Assembly (NCBI RefSeq): GCF_000172415.1
Contig: NZ_ABLD01000003.1
Span: 464,489 to 528,488 of the forward strand
Origin: Paraburkholderia graminis C4D1M
GTDB taxonomy: Bacteria > Pseudomonadota > Gammaproteobacteria > Burkholderiales > Burkholderiaceae
Reading direction: 5' to 3'
Length of the DNA stretch: 64,000 bases
Shown: piece after piece, positions 47,436-55,298 of the stretch
How positions within the stretch are numbered: the stretch's first letter is position 1
How the letters are laid out: every line of letters starts with the position of its first letter
Notes under the pieces: model-generated
The model's input: the letters and a program-made list of their open reading frames with translations, nothing else
The model's database searches: none
What the model was told of the DNA's origin: nothing
Program-made: the position numbers and the translations under genes

Positions 47436-47975
47436 TTACTTCGCCGTATCTGCGGGAGTCGCGACCGATGCTGGAAAATCCTGCATCGGCACGAGGCCAC
47501 TGTCGTCCGAACAATTGAGCACATTCTTGTCCAAGTACCTGCCGATACTCCACCCGTACATCGTGATACCGGCAAACACGCCGACGCCAAATGCCGTGCC
47601 AGTGCGAGCGCCATTCCAACCCACAAACCACGTCAAGACTCCGAACACCACCAAATAGACAAATCCGATAGCCATGAGAACTTGCATCAAGCGATCAACG
47701 CAGTTCTTCGTCGGCTCGAAGAACCTACGCCCATCCCGAAATCTCAACCATACAAACCTAACCACACTCCTTCCGCCCATTCCATAAGCGGCAAGAAAGA
47801 AACCTGCGTTGAATCGGTAGATGAAGGACCCCGGTGCGAGAAATTTCGCAAATGATCCACCACTCTGGTCGATGATTCCGGCCAAGCCAAAAAGCAGGAC
47901 ACAGACAATCAATGAGGCGGGGTACCCACCTTGCATATCGATGGCGTCGACCGCCTTGATGATCCACCTGCGCAC
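47436..47975 (-). CDS. Small multi-pass membrane protein of unknown function
   Basis: The 179-residue protein starts at a GTG at 47975, with GGGAGA before it. Four hydrophobic segments are visible: GYPASLIVCVLLFGLAGII, FNAGFFLAAYGMGG, VLMAIGFVYLVVFGVLTWFV and GTAFGVGVFAGITMYGWS. The C terminus is polar. No family is recognised. In a defence island such a protein could be a membrane effector, but nothing in the sequence proves it. Confidence 0.6.
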   Translation of the reverse strand: MRRWIIKAVDAIDMQGGYPASLIVCVLLFGLAGIIDQSGGSFAKFLAPGSFIYRFNAGFFLAAYGMGGRSVVRFVWLRFRDGRRFFEPTKNCVDRLMQVLMAIGFVYLVVFGVLTWFVGWNGARTGTAFGVGVFAGITMYGWSIGRYLDKNVLNCSDDSGLVPMQDFPASVATPADTAK

Positions 47976-48053
47976 AAAGCGTCTCCCATACTGAAAGTCA
48001 TTCTTACGGCCGCTTTCGTATGATCTTTAGGGCATGGTGCTAAGCGAGTGGTT

Positions 48054-48341
48054 CTACCAAAACCTAGCAGGCCGTAACGCGCACCGGCGCTGCCATTGTG
48101 ACGATTGCGCGGAAGCCGGCCATGAAATCCGCTCAAATCTGTGCTGCCCACGGCGCGGCACTCTCACTACCCTGCCGGGTGTCGGCGCCTTTAGGTACTC
48201 GAGTAACGCATTGGTCAACGTGTCGTCGTCATTAGGCGGCATTAGCCGCGACGCGCACACGGTATCGGAACAACTCGCCCACGCAAATGCAATCTCAGTA
48301 TCAGAGCAAATTCGCCACTTCGGCTCAGGCACACCCGTCAT
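48054..48341 (-). pseudogene. Possible gene remnant, about 95 codons
   Basis: A leftward frame reads MTGVPEPKWRICSDTEIAFA, with a protein-like acidic stretch PPNDDDTLTNALLEYLKAPT, then degenerates. Upstream, the same frame continues through two TAG codons (near 48358 and 48382) with similar wording (GVPGSSRICEKARWLDARE), suggesting a decayed coding region. A plus-strand frame (48034-48603) overlaps but looks like low-complexity noise. I cannot assign a family. Confidence 0.25.
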
Positions 48342-48596
48342 CCAAGCAATCTGCCCTGCCTACTCCGTGATAGCCCGAACCTACTCACGAGCATCCAGCC
48401 ATCTCGCCTTCTCGCAAATCCGACTGCTCCCGGGAACTCCCGCAAACACGGTATCGGCCATACCGGCTACCGCTCACTGGTCCGGAGCCGCGCGTCGGGT
48501 GCGGTTCCTGACATCAACGCGCGTATCCGCTGCCTCCTCGCCCCCTCGACAGACAGCGATCCATATTCCATACGGCCTTCATCCAAGAAAACAAAC

Positions 48597-48628
48597 AATT
48601 TAAATCAGCTTGAACACTGATTTAAATT
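48597..48628. repeat. 12-bp perfect AT-rich inverted repeat
   Basis: AATTTAAATCAG at 48597-48608 pairs exactly with CTGATTTAAATT at 48617-48628 around an 8-base loop. It lies in the AT-rich, gene-poor stretch upstream of the Tn7-like genes. It may be a terminator, a protein-binding palindrome or part of an element end. Confidence 0.7.
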
Positions 48629-48772
48629 ATCCACAGAATTTTGCTCACGCCACTAAATGATTTTAATTCACGACATAACCAGCCCCGCCAAACCTAATGT
48701 GGCAAAGGGATACAGAAAACACTCTCAGAAAAGAGCAGATATTTCACAAGTATTGAAAAAGCAGATAAATTA

Positions 48773-48794
48773 GATGCCTTAATATCAAGGCATC
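48773..48794. repeat. 8-bp inverted repeat (hairpin)
   Basis: GATGCCTT and AAGGCATC flank a 6-base loop. It is one of four inverted repeats within 460 bases upstream of the transposition genes. There is no T-run, so a terminator role is doubtful. Confidence 0.6.
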
Positions 48795-48908
48795 ATGCCG
48801 TTCGCGCTAACTTCTTTCTATCAGGAGGTATAGGACCAGCAGCCGAAAAATCAGACCCCATTTTGAGACGCAGCCTTCGACGTACGACGGTCGAGGGTGC
48901 GGAAATGC

Positions 48909-48944
48909 AAACGGCCCACGCTCCTGGCAGAGCGTGGGCCGTTT
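48909..48944. repeat. 15-bp perfect hairpin flanked by 8-bp direct repeats
   Basis: AAACGGCCCACGCTC at 48909-48923 pairs with GAGCGTGGGCCGTTT at 48930-48944 around loop CTGGCA. The octamer GGAAATGC sits directly before it (48901-48908) and one base after it (48946-48953). The stem alone looks like a strong terminator; the direct repeats give it the look of a tiny insertion. Confidence 0.75.
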
Positions 48945-49032
48945 GGGAAATGCGTTGTCCTAGGGTGGGACAACTCATTTATCCCGCGTTTTTTCCTGTC
49001 TGTCAACAGGAATCTCTTCGTTCGTCCGTTTC

Positions 49033-49054
49033 CTGCCGGATTTCGCTCCGGCAG
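49033..49054. repeat. Hairpin upstream of the tnsA-tnsB fusion gene
   Basis: CTGCCGGA and TCCGGCAG form an 8-bp stem around TTTCGC; outer GTCCG/CGGAC bases extend it. It lies about 190 bases before the start codon and may be a terminator insulating the transposition operon or a part of the element end. Confidence 0.6.
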
Positions 49055-49241
49055 CGGACTCTCTTTACCTTGTCGTCTCCGATGGCGCCCTAAATAGGCA
49101 CCAAGGCGACGGCTACGCCGGAGAAACGCAAATGAGCTGGCTCATTCAATCCCACCGCGCCGAGGCAACTGGTATCTGCCAGACCCGCCTCATGCCCTGC
49201 AATCGCCATTCTGCCTCAGTCATCACTGTCGGGAGGCCCGC

Positions 49242-51935
49242 ATGCTGACCGATACCGAACTTCACAAGTTGTTCGAACAACTCGGCACACCGGAAGCCCA
49301 TCGCCAGAAAATCCAGTGGATCCGAACGAACGCGCCTGTCCGCGCCGTTGACGGCGGCCGCCGAAGCCACCGTGTCCGCTATGCCAGTCACAAGATGGGG
49401 TTCGTGATCGAATGCGAAGCGAAAATCACGGAGTACTCTGCAGCGGTCACGTGGGATTTCGACGACGAAACGCTAGAGTTCTATGGCCAGCCAGCGTTCC
49501 TCCAACTGACGGCTCAATTGCCAAACGGCCGCCGGTCCAGTTGGACCTACACGCCCGATTTTTTCCGGATCACCCGGAGCGGTTTTGAGTTTATCGAATG
49601 CAAGACCGAGAAGGACCTGTCGGGGTCGGTCCAAAAGCGCCCTCACGCCTACTCGGTCGACGAAAGCGGTAACTGGCATTATCCGCCGGCTGAGGAGCAT
49701 GTCACCAGCGAGTACGGCGCATCTTTCCGGATTCGCCCCGCGAGTGAAAACAATCCGGTCCTGATCGAGAACCTGGAGTACCTGCGCGACTACATCATCA
49801 AGCCTGCCCAAGGTGACCCTGTAAAACAGGCGAGGCTGCGTGACTACCTCGTCGCACAGCGATGGGCAACCGTATCCGACATCCTGAACGACAACCCAGA
49901 CATCGCAGATACCCTCAACGCCGATGTTGTCGAAGGCCGGATCTACTTCGACCTCACGGCCCAACGCATCACCGATCGCGAACATGCACTGGTATTTCGC
50001 GATGCGTCGTGCGCTTCGGCTTACAGTGTGTTCGCCGCATCGAAGACGAACGCCCCGCGTGAGAACGTCATTCTGTCACTACTGCCGGGAACTTGCTTCG
50101 GCTGGGACGGCAAACATTGGGAAGTCATCAATCGTGGCGACACGGAGATTGCCTGTCGTTGCCTCGATCCTGATGTCGTGAGTGACAACAGCGTCATCGT
50201 CCTGCGGCACGGCGTATTTGACGCGCTCGCAAGGAAAGGCCAGATCGTTCCGATTGAACCAGCAGAAGATGACGCTGCTCAAAAAAAAGCACTAAATATG
50301 CTGCAGCAGGCAAGTGATGCTCAGCTCAAGGTCGCGGACGCGCGTTACAGCGCCTTGTTCTCACCGAGCATCAGTGTATCTGCCCGCCAATATTCACGAC
50401 GAGCACGCCAATATTGGCTTGCAAGCTATCGCCATGCCGAACGTACGACAGGATTCGGATTTCTCGGTCTGGTTCCAAACTGGCAGAACACACAGGGAAA
50501 CCACGAGAGAAAGATTCACCCTGATGTTCTCGGCATCATCGCGAACGTCTTCCAGACTGACTGGGTCGACCCCAGACAAAAAACCAATTCCGCATTGTTC
50601 GGCAAGGTGATCGTCCAGTGCGAGGAGAAAGGCTTGCGGGCGCCCAGCCGCAACACCTTCGTGCGCGAGATTCGAAGACTGACAACCCGATCCTCGGTGA
50701 TGAAGCGGTTCGGTGCGCGGGTAGCGTACGAGATGGAGCCGATCCCGACTATTCCCGACGGATATCTAACTTATACAACGCCAAGACACGGCACACACCC
50801 CTTCCACATCGGCCACATCGACCACACGCCCCTTCCAATGCGGCTCAGGTCGAATGACGGAAAGACAATCCGCCAGAGCGCATGGCTAACACTCCTTCTC
50901 GACGCGTATACCCGTAAGGTGCTCGCGTTCTATGTGACGTTCGACTCACCCTCTTACCGATCGAACATGATGTTGATTCGTGACTGCGTAAAGCGGCACG
51001 GCCGTGTTCCCCAGTTCATCATTGTCGATAAGGGCAAAGATCTCGGGTCAAGGTACTTCGATCAGCTTCTTTCGGCTCTCGAGCGCCACAAGCTTGATCG
51101 CCGTACGTCTCAGCCGCGTGATGGCAGCGTCATCGAAGTGTTTTTCAACACCAGTCAAAGCGATTTCATCAATAACCTTCGCGGCAACACGCAGGCCGAT
51201 CGCGAGTACCGAAAGAAGACGAAGTCTGTCGACCCAATTGCACTTTCGGTCTGGACGCTACATGAGCTGATTGACCGCCTTGGTCAATATTTCGAGCAGG
51301 TCTACCACCGGAACCATCACTCGACCATCGGTTGCAGTCCAGATGAAATGTACGCACAGGGTCTCGCGCTATCTGGCACACGCTCCCACGCGAGGATTCC
51401 ATACTCGAAAGCGTTCATTTTGCTGAGCCTGCCATCGACCACCAAGGGAACGTCAAAGGTGACTACACGGGGAGTCAAGATCAACTACCTGTATTACTCA
51501 TGTGTTGCCCTACGCCTCCATGTAGCCCTTGGACAGGTCGTCCCGGTCCGGTACGACCCGTACAACATGGGGATAGCATACGCATACATCAACCATCGAT
51601 GGCACGAATGCCGATCGGAATGTTATCCAGTATTCAAAGACCTCTCCGAGAAAGAAATGCAGATTGCGTCCGAGTATCTGCGGACGAAACACCGTATGGC
51701 CGGGCACCACTATCCACTCAACGCGAAACGACTCGCGAACTTCCTCGTCACGACCGAAGCCGACGAAGTGCTCGGACTGCAGCGCCTACGCCAGCGCGAA
51801 CTGGCTGACAACCTTGCGGAGCGAAACGAGGTCATTGAACCCGCGTGCACTAGTACTTCCGCATGGGACGAAAGTCAGGACGCCACCGACGCCGAATTCG
51901 ATGCGTACGTGCCTCAACTTCTGGGAGACCTGTGA
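49242..51935 (+). CDS. Tn7-like TnsA-TnsB fusion transposase
   Basis: The 897-residue protein joins both Tn7 transposase subunits. The N-terminal TnsA-like endonuclease (about 50-125) keeps its PD-(D/E)xK residues: Asp106 in YTPDFF and Glu119-x-Lys121 in IECKTE. It should cut the 5' ends, allowing cut-and-paste movement. A linker/winged-helix part (about 200-250) follows. The TnsB-like DDE core has Asp527 (HIDHTP), Asp596 (IIVDKGKD) and Glu632 (GSVIEVFF), a D-D-35-E spacing; it would recognise the ends and join 3' ends. GGGAGG precedes the ATG. The stop overlaps the TnsC start. All catalytic residues are present. Confidence 0.9.
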   Translation: MLTDTELHKLFEQLGTPEAHRQKIQWIRTNAPVRAVDGGRRSHRVRYASHKMGFVIECEAKITEYSAAVTWDFDDETLEFYGQPAFLQLTAQLPNGRRSSWTYTPDFFRITRSGFEFIECKTEKDLSGSVQKRPHAYSVDESGNWHYPPAEEHVTSEYGASFRIRPASENNPVLIENLEYLRDYIIKPAQGDPVKQARLRDYLVAQRWATVSDILNDNPDIADTLNADVVEGRIYFDLTAQRITDREHALVFRDASCASAYSVFAASKTNAPRENVILSLLPGTCFGWDGKHWEVINRGDTEIACRCLDPDVVSDNSVIVLRHGVFDALARKGQIVPIEPAEDDAAQKKALNMLQQASDAQLKVADARYSALFSPSISVSARQYSRRARQYWLASYRHAERTTGFGFLGLVPNWQNTQGNHERKIHPDVLGIIANVFQTDWVDPRQKTNSALFGKVIVQCEEKGLRAPSRNTFVREIRRLTTRSSVMKRFGARVAYEMEPIPTIPDGYLTYTTPRHGTHPFHIGHIDHTPLPMRLRSNDGKTIRQSAWLTLLLDAYTRKVLAFYVTFDSPSYRSNMMLIRDCVKRHGRVPQFIIVDKGKDLGSRYFDQLLSALERHKLDRRTSQPRDGSVIEVFFNTSQSDFINNLRGNTQADREYRKKTKSVDPIALSVWTLHELIDRLGQYFEQVYHRNHHSTIGCSPDEMYAQGLALSGTRSHARIPYSKAFILLSLPSTTKGTSKVTTRGVKINYLYYSCVALRLHVALGQVVPVRYDPYNMGIAYAYINHRWHECRSECYPVFKDLSEKEMQIASEYLRTKHRMAGHHYPLNAKRLANFLVTTEADEVLGLQRLRQRELADNLAERNEVIEPACTSTSAWDESQDATDAEFDAYVPQLLGDL

Positions 51936-53074
51936 TGAAGGTTTTCTCTCACAACACCCCCGAATTCCGCATGATTGACGAGTTCAACCGTAAGCGGGTT
52001 CTCCATCTTAGGGTTGAGGAAATGTTCGGCGCTCTGAACAAAATCTGCACGGCAGGCAGCAACGAGTCAGTGATCGCCGTTATTGGCCCCACCGGAGTGG
52101 GCAAATCTGCACTCCTGCGTCAGTTCGTTTCCGGCATCAACGTGGCGTTTGAGGCTGCGATGGAGAAAGATCCTGCCATGCTACCTGCCGTTTATCTCGA
52201 ACTCCCCACGCCCATCGCCGGGGATGCCAACTGGAAGGATATCTTTATCCGACTACTGAATGCGATGAAGGAGCCGATGGTCGACCGAAAGACTGCTCAT
52301 GCACTGCATCCCGATAGTAGGCGCAAAGAGATGAACTATTCTCCACGTGGCGTGGCCGAGGAATTGCGTCGTTCGTTGCTCGACTGCGTGCACAACCGGA
52401 ATACAAAGGTGATCGTCCTGGATGAAGGTCGAAACCTGTTTTATTCCCGGTCAAGCCTGCGCCACTCGTTGCAACTCGACCTCGTGAAATCGCTCTCCAA
52501 CGACATAAAAATCCCTATCGTCATTGGTTCGTCATATGACCTTCTAAATACCGAAAATTTCCACGGACAGCTTGCGCGGCGCACGCGAATCCTGCACTTC
52601 GAGCGATATTCCGAAGCCGATTTGGTAAAGGGCAATCCATACGGCAATTCGTTCCGCAGCGCTCTCTATTCGTTACTTCACGCTTTGCCTGTGCAGTGGG
52701 ATCGGGATTTTCTGAAGCACAGCGACTACTTCCTGATGTACTCCGTTGGCTGTATCGGCATACTCAAGAACTGGCTCGAACGTTCCCTCGTCGACGCAGT
52801 GGATCTGAACAAGCCCGTCGACGCGGCTCTAATCGAGAAAAACAGGTTCAAACAGAAGGATCTTCGACTAATTCTCGATGAAGCGAAGAGCGGCGAAGAA
52901 CAGCTAGCTGACATTTCCGACGACGAGTTCGCGCGAAATTTCTCGTTCGCTCAGCGTCCCTCACTTGCGCTTCCAACAGACCAGCCATCTCCATCACAGA
53001 GCAAGCCAGCTCGCTCTCGTCAAAAGCCTGGAGTACGGGGTCCCAGCAGGGATAAAGTGGGGGCTGACCTATGA
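51935..53074 (+). CDS. tnsC: TnsC/TniB-like AAA+ transposition regulator
   Basis: The 379-residue AAA+ ATPase has Walker A GPTGVGKSALLRQF (about 50-63) and Walker B KVIVLDEGRNLF. TnsC proteins form ATP-dependent filaments on target DNA and bridge the targeting protein to the transposase. The start at 51935 overlaps the fusion-gene stop (TGATG) and the stop overlaps the tniQ start (ATGA), so the three proteins are probably made in fixed ratio. The Ser/Pro/Arg-rich tail (SQSKPARSRQKPGVRG) may contact DNA or TnsB. Confidence 0.9.
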   Translation: MKVFSHNTPEFRMIDEFNRKRVLHLRVEEMFGALNKICTAGSNESVIAVIGPTGVGKSALLRQFVSGINVAFEAAMEKDPAMLPAVYLELPTPIAGDANWKDIFIRLLNAMKEPMVDRKTAHALHPDSRRKEMNYSPRGVAEELRRSLLDCVHNRNTKVIVLDEGRNLFYSRSSLRHSLQLDLVKSLSNDIKIPIVIGSSYDLLNTENFHGQLARRTRILHFERYSEADLVKGNPYGNSFRSALYSLLHALPVQWDRDFLKHSDYFLMYSVGCIGILKNWLERSLVDAVDLNKPVDAALIEKNRFKQKDLRLILDEAKSGEEQLADISDDEFARNFSFAQRPSLALPTDQPSPSQSKPARSRQKPGVRGPSRDKVGADL

Positions 53075-54450
53075 AAAATACTCTTTTGTCGCTATGGAAC
53101 GAGAATGAATGGGTTCCCCCCAGGCGAAGCCGTTTGTACTCGATCTCGCCTCAGGCGCAAGGCACTCCGATGGTCGAGGCACTCCATAGCCTTGTCATCC
53201 GCCTTGCCCGGGCGCATAACGTCAAGCCGCATGTACTCGTCAAGGAGGAAGTCCTGCGCGATTGCGAAATCAATTACACAAAGCACAGCGCAAAATTCGT
53301 CACGACCTATCTGAGCACGATGAACGGGCTGGGGAAATACGCACGCGAGATTAAGGACAGTCTGGAGTCGCTCACCATGCAGTCAGGTCTCGACGAATGT
53401 ACCTTTCTGAGGTGGGACGATCTTTTCCAGTATAGGTCGAGGCGCATGCTGCATTCGCACCCTCACTGGTGTCCGGTCTGTTTTGCGGAATGGCGGAAGA
53501 CGGATGTCGAACCGTATTACCCGCTCATCTGGCAGTCCACCATCGTGCAATTTTGTCCGGTGCATCACGTTCCGCTTGAACAGAAGTGCCCCGCCTGCCA
53601 GAAGACTCAGCCCTTCATACCGCGCCACTATTTTCTCGACCATTGCTCATATTGCCACGGGTCGCTCGCACAACCCGACAGTCAGCCAACTGAACCCGTA
53701 GGGCAGCGCATGTCAAACGATGCGCAACATGCGATCGACACAATCACCGAGATGATCATGCTCGATCAGTCGGCGCAGCATCTGCTGAACGCCGAACATT
53801 TCTGGGAAAGGCTGGAAGAGACCGCCGACAGATTTTGCAGCGGGCAAATCAAGCCATTCGAAAAAATCCTTGGCTTTTCTGAAGGCACGTTCAGTAACTG
53901 GAAGCTGGGACGACACAAGCCGTCATTCCCAGCGTTCTACAGGCTTACGCGCAGTCTCGGCACCACACCTGTGGCATTTCTCACGAACGGTGCGATCGAA
54001 ACCTTCAGTCCGCACGGCATTGCGTCAAAGCCCAGAAAGACACGGCGGGCGCATCTGAAACACCCGGAAAAAGATCACATCAGCAAGGCACTGCATGCGA
54101 TCATTGATCAGGGGTACTCCGAGCTGCCAATGCGGGAGGTGGCCGCTCGCATCGGCTATGCCCATCGCTATCTGATCTACTGGTTCCCGGAGTCGTGTCG
54201 ACAGATATCGCAGTTGCACAAAAAATGGGTGAGTGAGCAGGTTGAACAGCGGGCCGGCGAGCGTGGAGCTCTGACTGTGGCTACAGTCCGAGCGCTGTAC
54301 GCAGGCCATCTGGGTGTCACGCGCGGGCTTGTCCATACCGAACTGCAGAAACTGGGACTCTCGCTGAAGGATCCGGTTGTTCGAGATGCCTTCTATGATG
54401 TCCGAGCTGAGCAAATGGCGCTGAGGAGGGAGGGTACCAAGGCGGAATGA
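53071..54450 (+). CDS. tniQ: TniQ/TnsD-family target selector
   Basis: The 459-residue protein has an N-terminal TniQ domain (from RLYSISPQAQGTPMVEALHS). Two zinc-finger clusters follow: HPHWCPVCFAEW, then QFCPVHHVPLEQKCPACQ and DHCSYCHG, as in TnsD/TniQ. The C-terminal half has helix-turn-helix-like segments (FSEGTFSNWKLGRHKPSFPA; MREVAARIGYAHRYLIYWFP). The longer C-terminal DNA-binding part favours sequence-specific TnsD-like targeting over the short TniQ used with CRISPR Cascade, and no cas genes are present. The target site is unknown. Confidence 0.88.
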   Translation: MKNTLLSLWNENEWVPPRRSRLYSISPQAQGTPMVEALHSLVIRLARAHNVKPHVLVKEEVLRDCEINYTKHSAKFVTTYLSTMNGLGKYAREIKDSLESLTMQSGLDECTFLRWDDLFQYRSRRMLHSHPHWCPVCFAEWRKTDVEPYYPLIWQSTIVQFCPVHHVPLEQKCPACQKTQPFIPRHYFLDHCSYCHGSLAQPDSQPTEPVGQRMSNDAQHAIDTITEMIMLDQSAQHLLNAEHFWERLEETADRFCSGQIKPFEKILGFSEGTFSNWKLGRHKPSFPAFYRLTRSLGTTPVAFLTNGAIETFSPHGIASKPRKTRRAHLKHPEKDHISKALHAIIDQGYSELPMREVAARIGYAHRYLIYWFPESCRQISQLHKKWVSEQVEQRAGERGALTVATVRALYAGHLGVTRGLVHTELQKLGLSLKDPVVRDAFYDVRAEQMALRREGTKAE

Positions 54451-54699
54451 CAAACTCTGGCCGCCGCTGCGTAATGCTACTCGGCGTAGCGGCGGGCATG
54501 GTACGCGTCGAGCCCTCGGTCGTTGCAGTTCTTCGACACTGTGCTGCAGTATCGCCGCCAAACGGCCGCTTTCAGAAGATGATCGCGATTCGCAGCACCG
54601 AGACCCGGCGATGCAGAGTTCGTAGTTGCGTCTTGCGTGCGTATGTACCTTGCAGTAGTGGTCGACGCTCTGGTTTATGAATGCGGTGTCGCTACCATG
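54451..54699. other. Gene-free stretch after tniQ
   Basis: No convincing coding sequence is present on either strand; open frames are short and lack ribosome sites. The stretch leads into a decayed istB fragment and is probably scarred insertion-sequence DNA. Confidence 0.4.
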
Positions 54700-54885
54700 C
54701 GCAAGACCTGTGAGCGAGCGCGGGTCCACGGCTCGACAGGAGCAGATGTCGAAGTCCTCGATGGCGGCCAGCGGATACTTGAGGCGCGCCTCCTTGACCA
54801 GTCAATCCAGCGCCCATCATCACACAAGATGGCTTCCTGGTTGAACAGAGGCGGCCGTCGCTCCTCGAAGCTCAGGCTGGCCGCG
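54700..54885 (-). pseudogene. Decayed istB fragment (IS21 family)
   Basis: Read leftward, one frame gives LSFEERRPPLFNQEAILCDD and, after a frameshift, another gives KEARLKYPLAAIEDFDICSC and RAVDPRSLTGLA. Together these match the IstB segment FEER-LVDxE-W-KEARLKYPxAAIEDID-LD. The P-loop region is lost. It differs from the intact istB at 41 kb, so it comes from a different IS21-type element. Confidence 0.65.
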
Positions 54886-55298
54886 CCGCGTCAATTGTTC
54901 TTCCTTCCATCAGCGTAGCCGCCCAGCTTCAAGGCGCACAGCTTTGGCAGGGTTTGGTTGCATGATCATGACCGATTCTGTTCATTGGAAGCAGCTGGGA
55001 TCGCGTACATACGCGAGGTTTTGGCTAATCCAGTTGACATGCATTCCCACTTGCACGCAGCGCCGACTGAGGTCTCAATCCACGGCTGAACAATTCAATT
55101 TCAGCCGCAACTACGCGCATGTTGTCGTCTGGCTTGGCTCAACGCCCCACGGCTGGGAAATCGAGATTCGACGACGAACCGATATGATTTTGCATGCAAA
55201 CGATGGTTTACATCGTGCTACAGTTAGCAAAAAAGGCTTCGCCAATAAACCATAAGACAGCGTTAAAATCACACAGAGAGATTATTCGGGGAAAAGAC
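54886..55298. other. Upstream region of the giant ATPase gene
   Basis: The region becomes AT-rich towards 55180-55290, where the promoter of the ATPase operon probably lies; no strong -35/-10 pair could be fixed. The 103-codon frame at 54944-55255 lacks a ribosome site and protein-like composition, so it is not called as a gene. Confidence 0.35.

Noticed and set aside
48034..48603. 189-codon plus-strand frame in the hairpin-rich stretch
   Set aside because: No ribosome site, Ser/Ala/Arg-rich composition without predicted structure, and it overlaps a more protein-like but decayed frame on the other strand.
48590..49241. CRISPR array associated with the Tn7-like module
   Set aside because: Looked for evenly spaced direct repeats here and downstream of tniQ; only inverted repeats were found and there are no cas genes.
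54025..54729. 234-codon minus-strand frame overlapping the end of tniQ
   Set aside because: Most of it is antisense to tniQ; only its first part overlaps the istB relic, which is reported separately.
54944..55255. 103-codon plus-strand frame before the ATPase
   Set aside because: No ribosome site and no protein-like composition; overlaps the likely promoter region.
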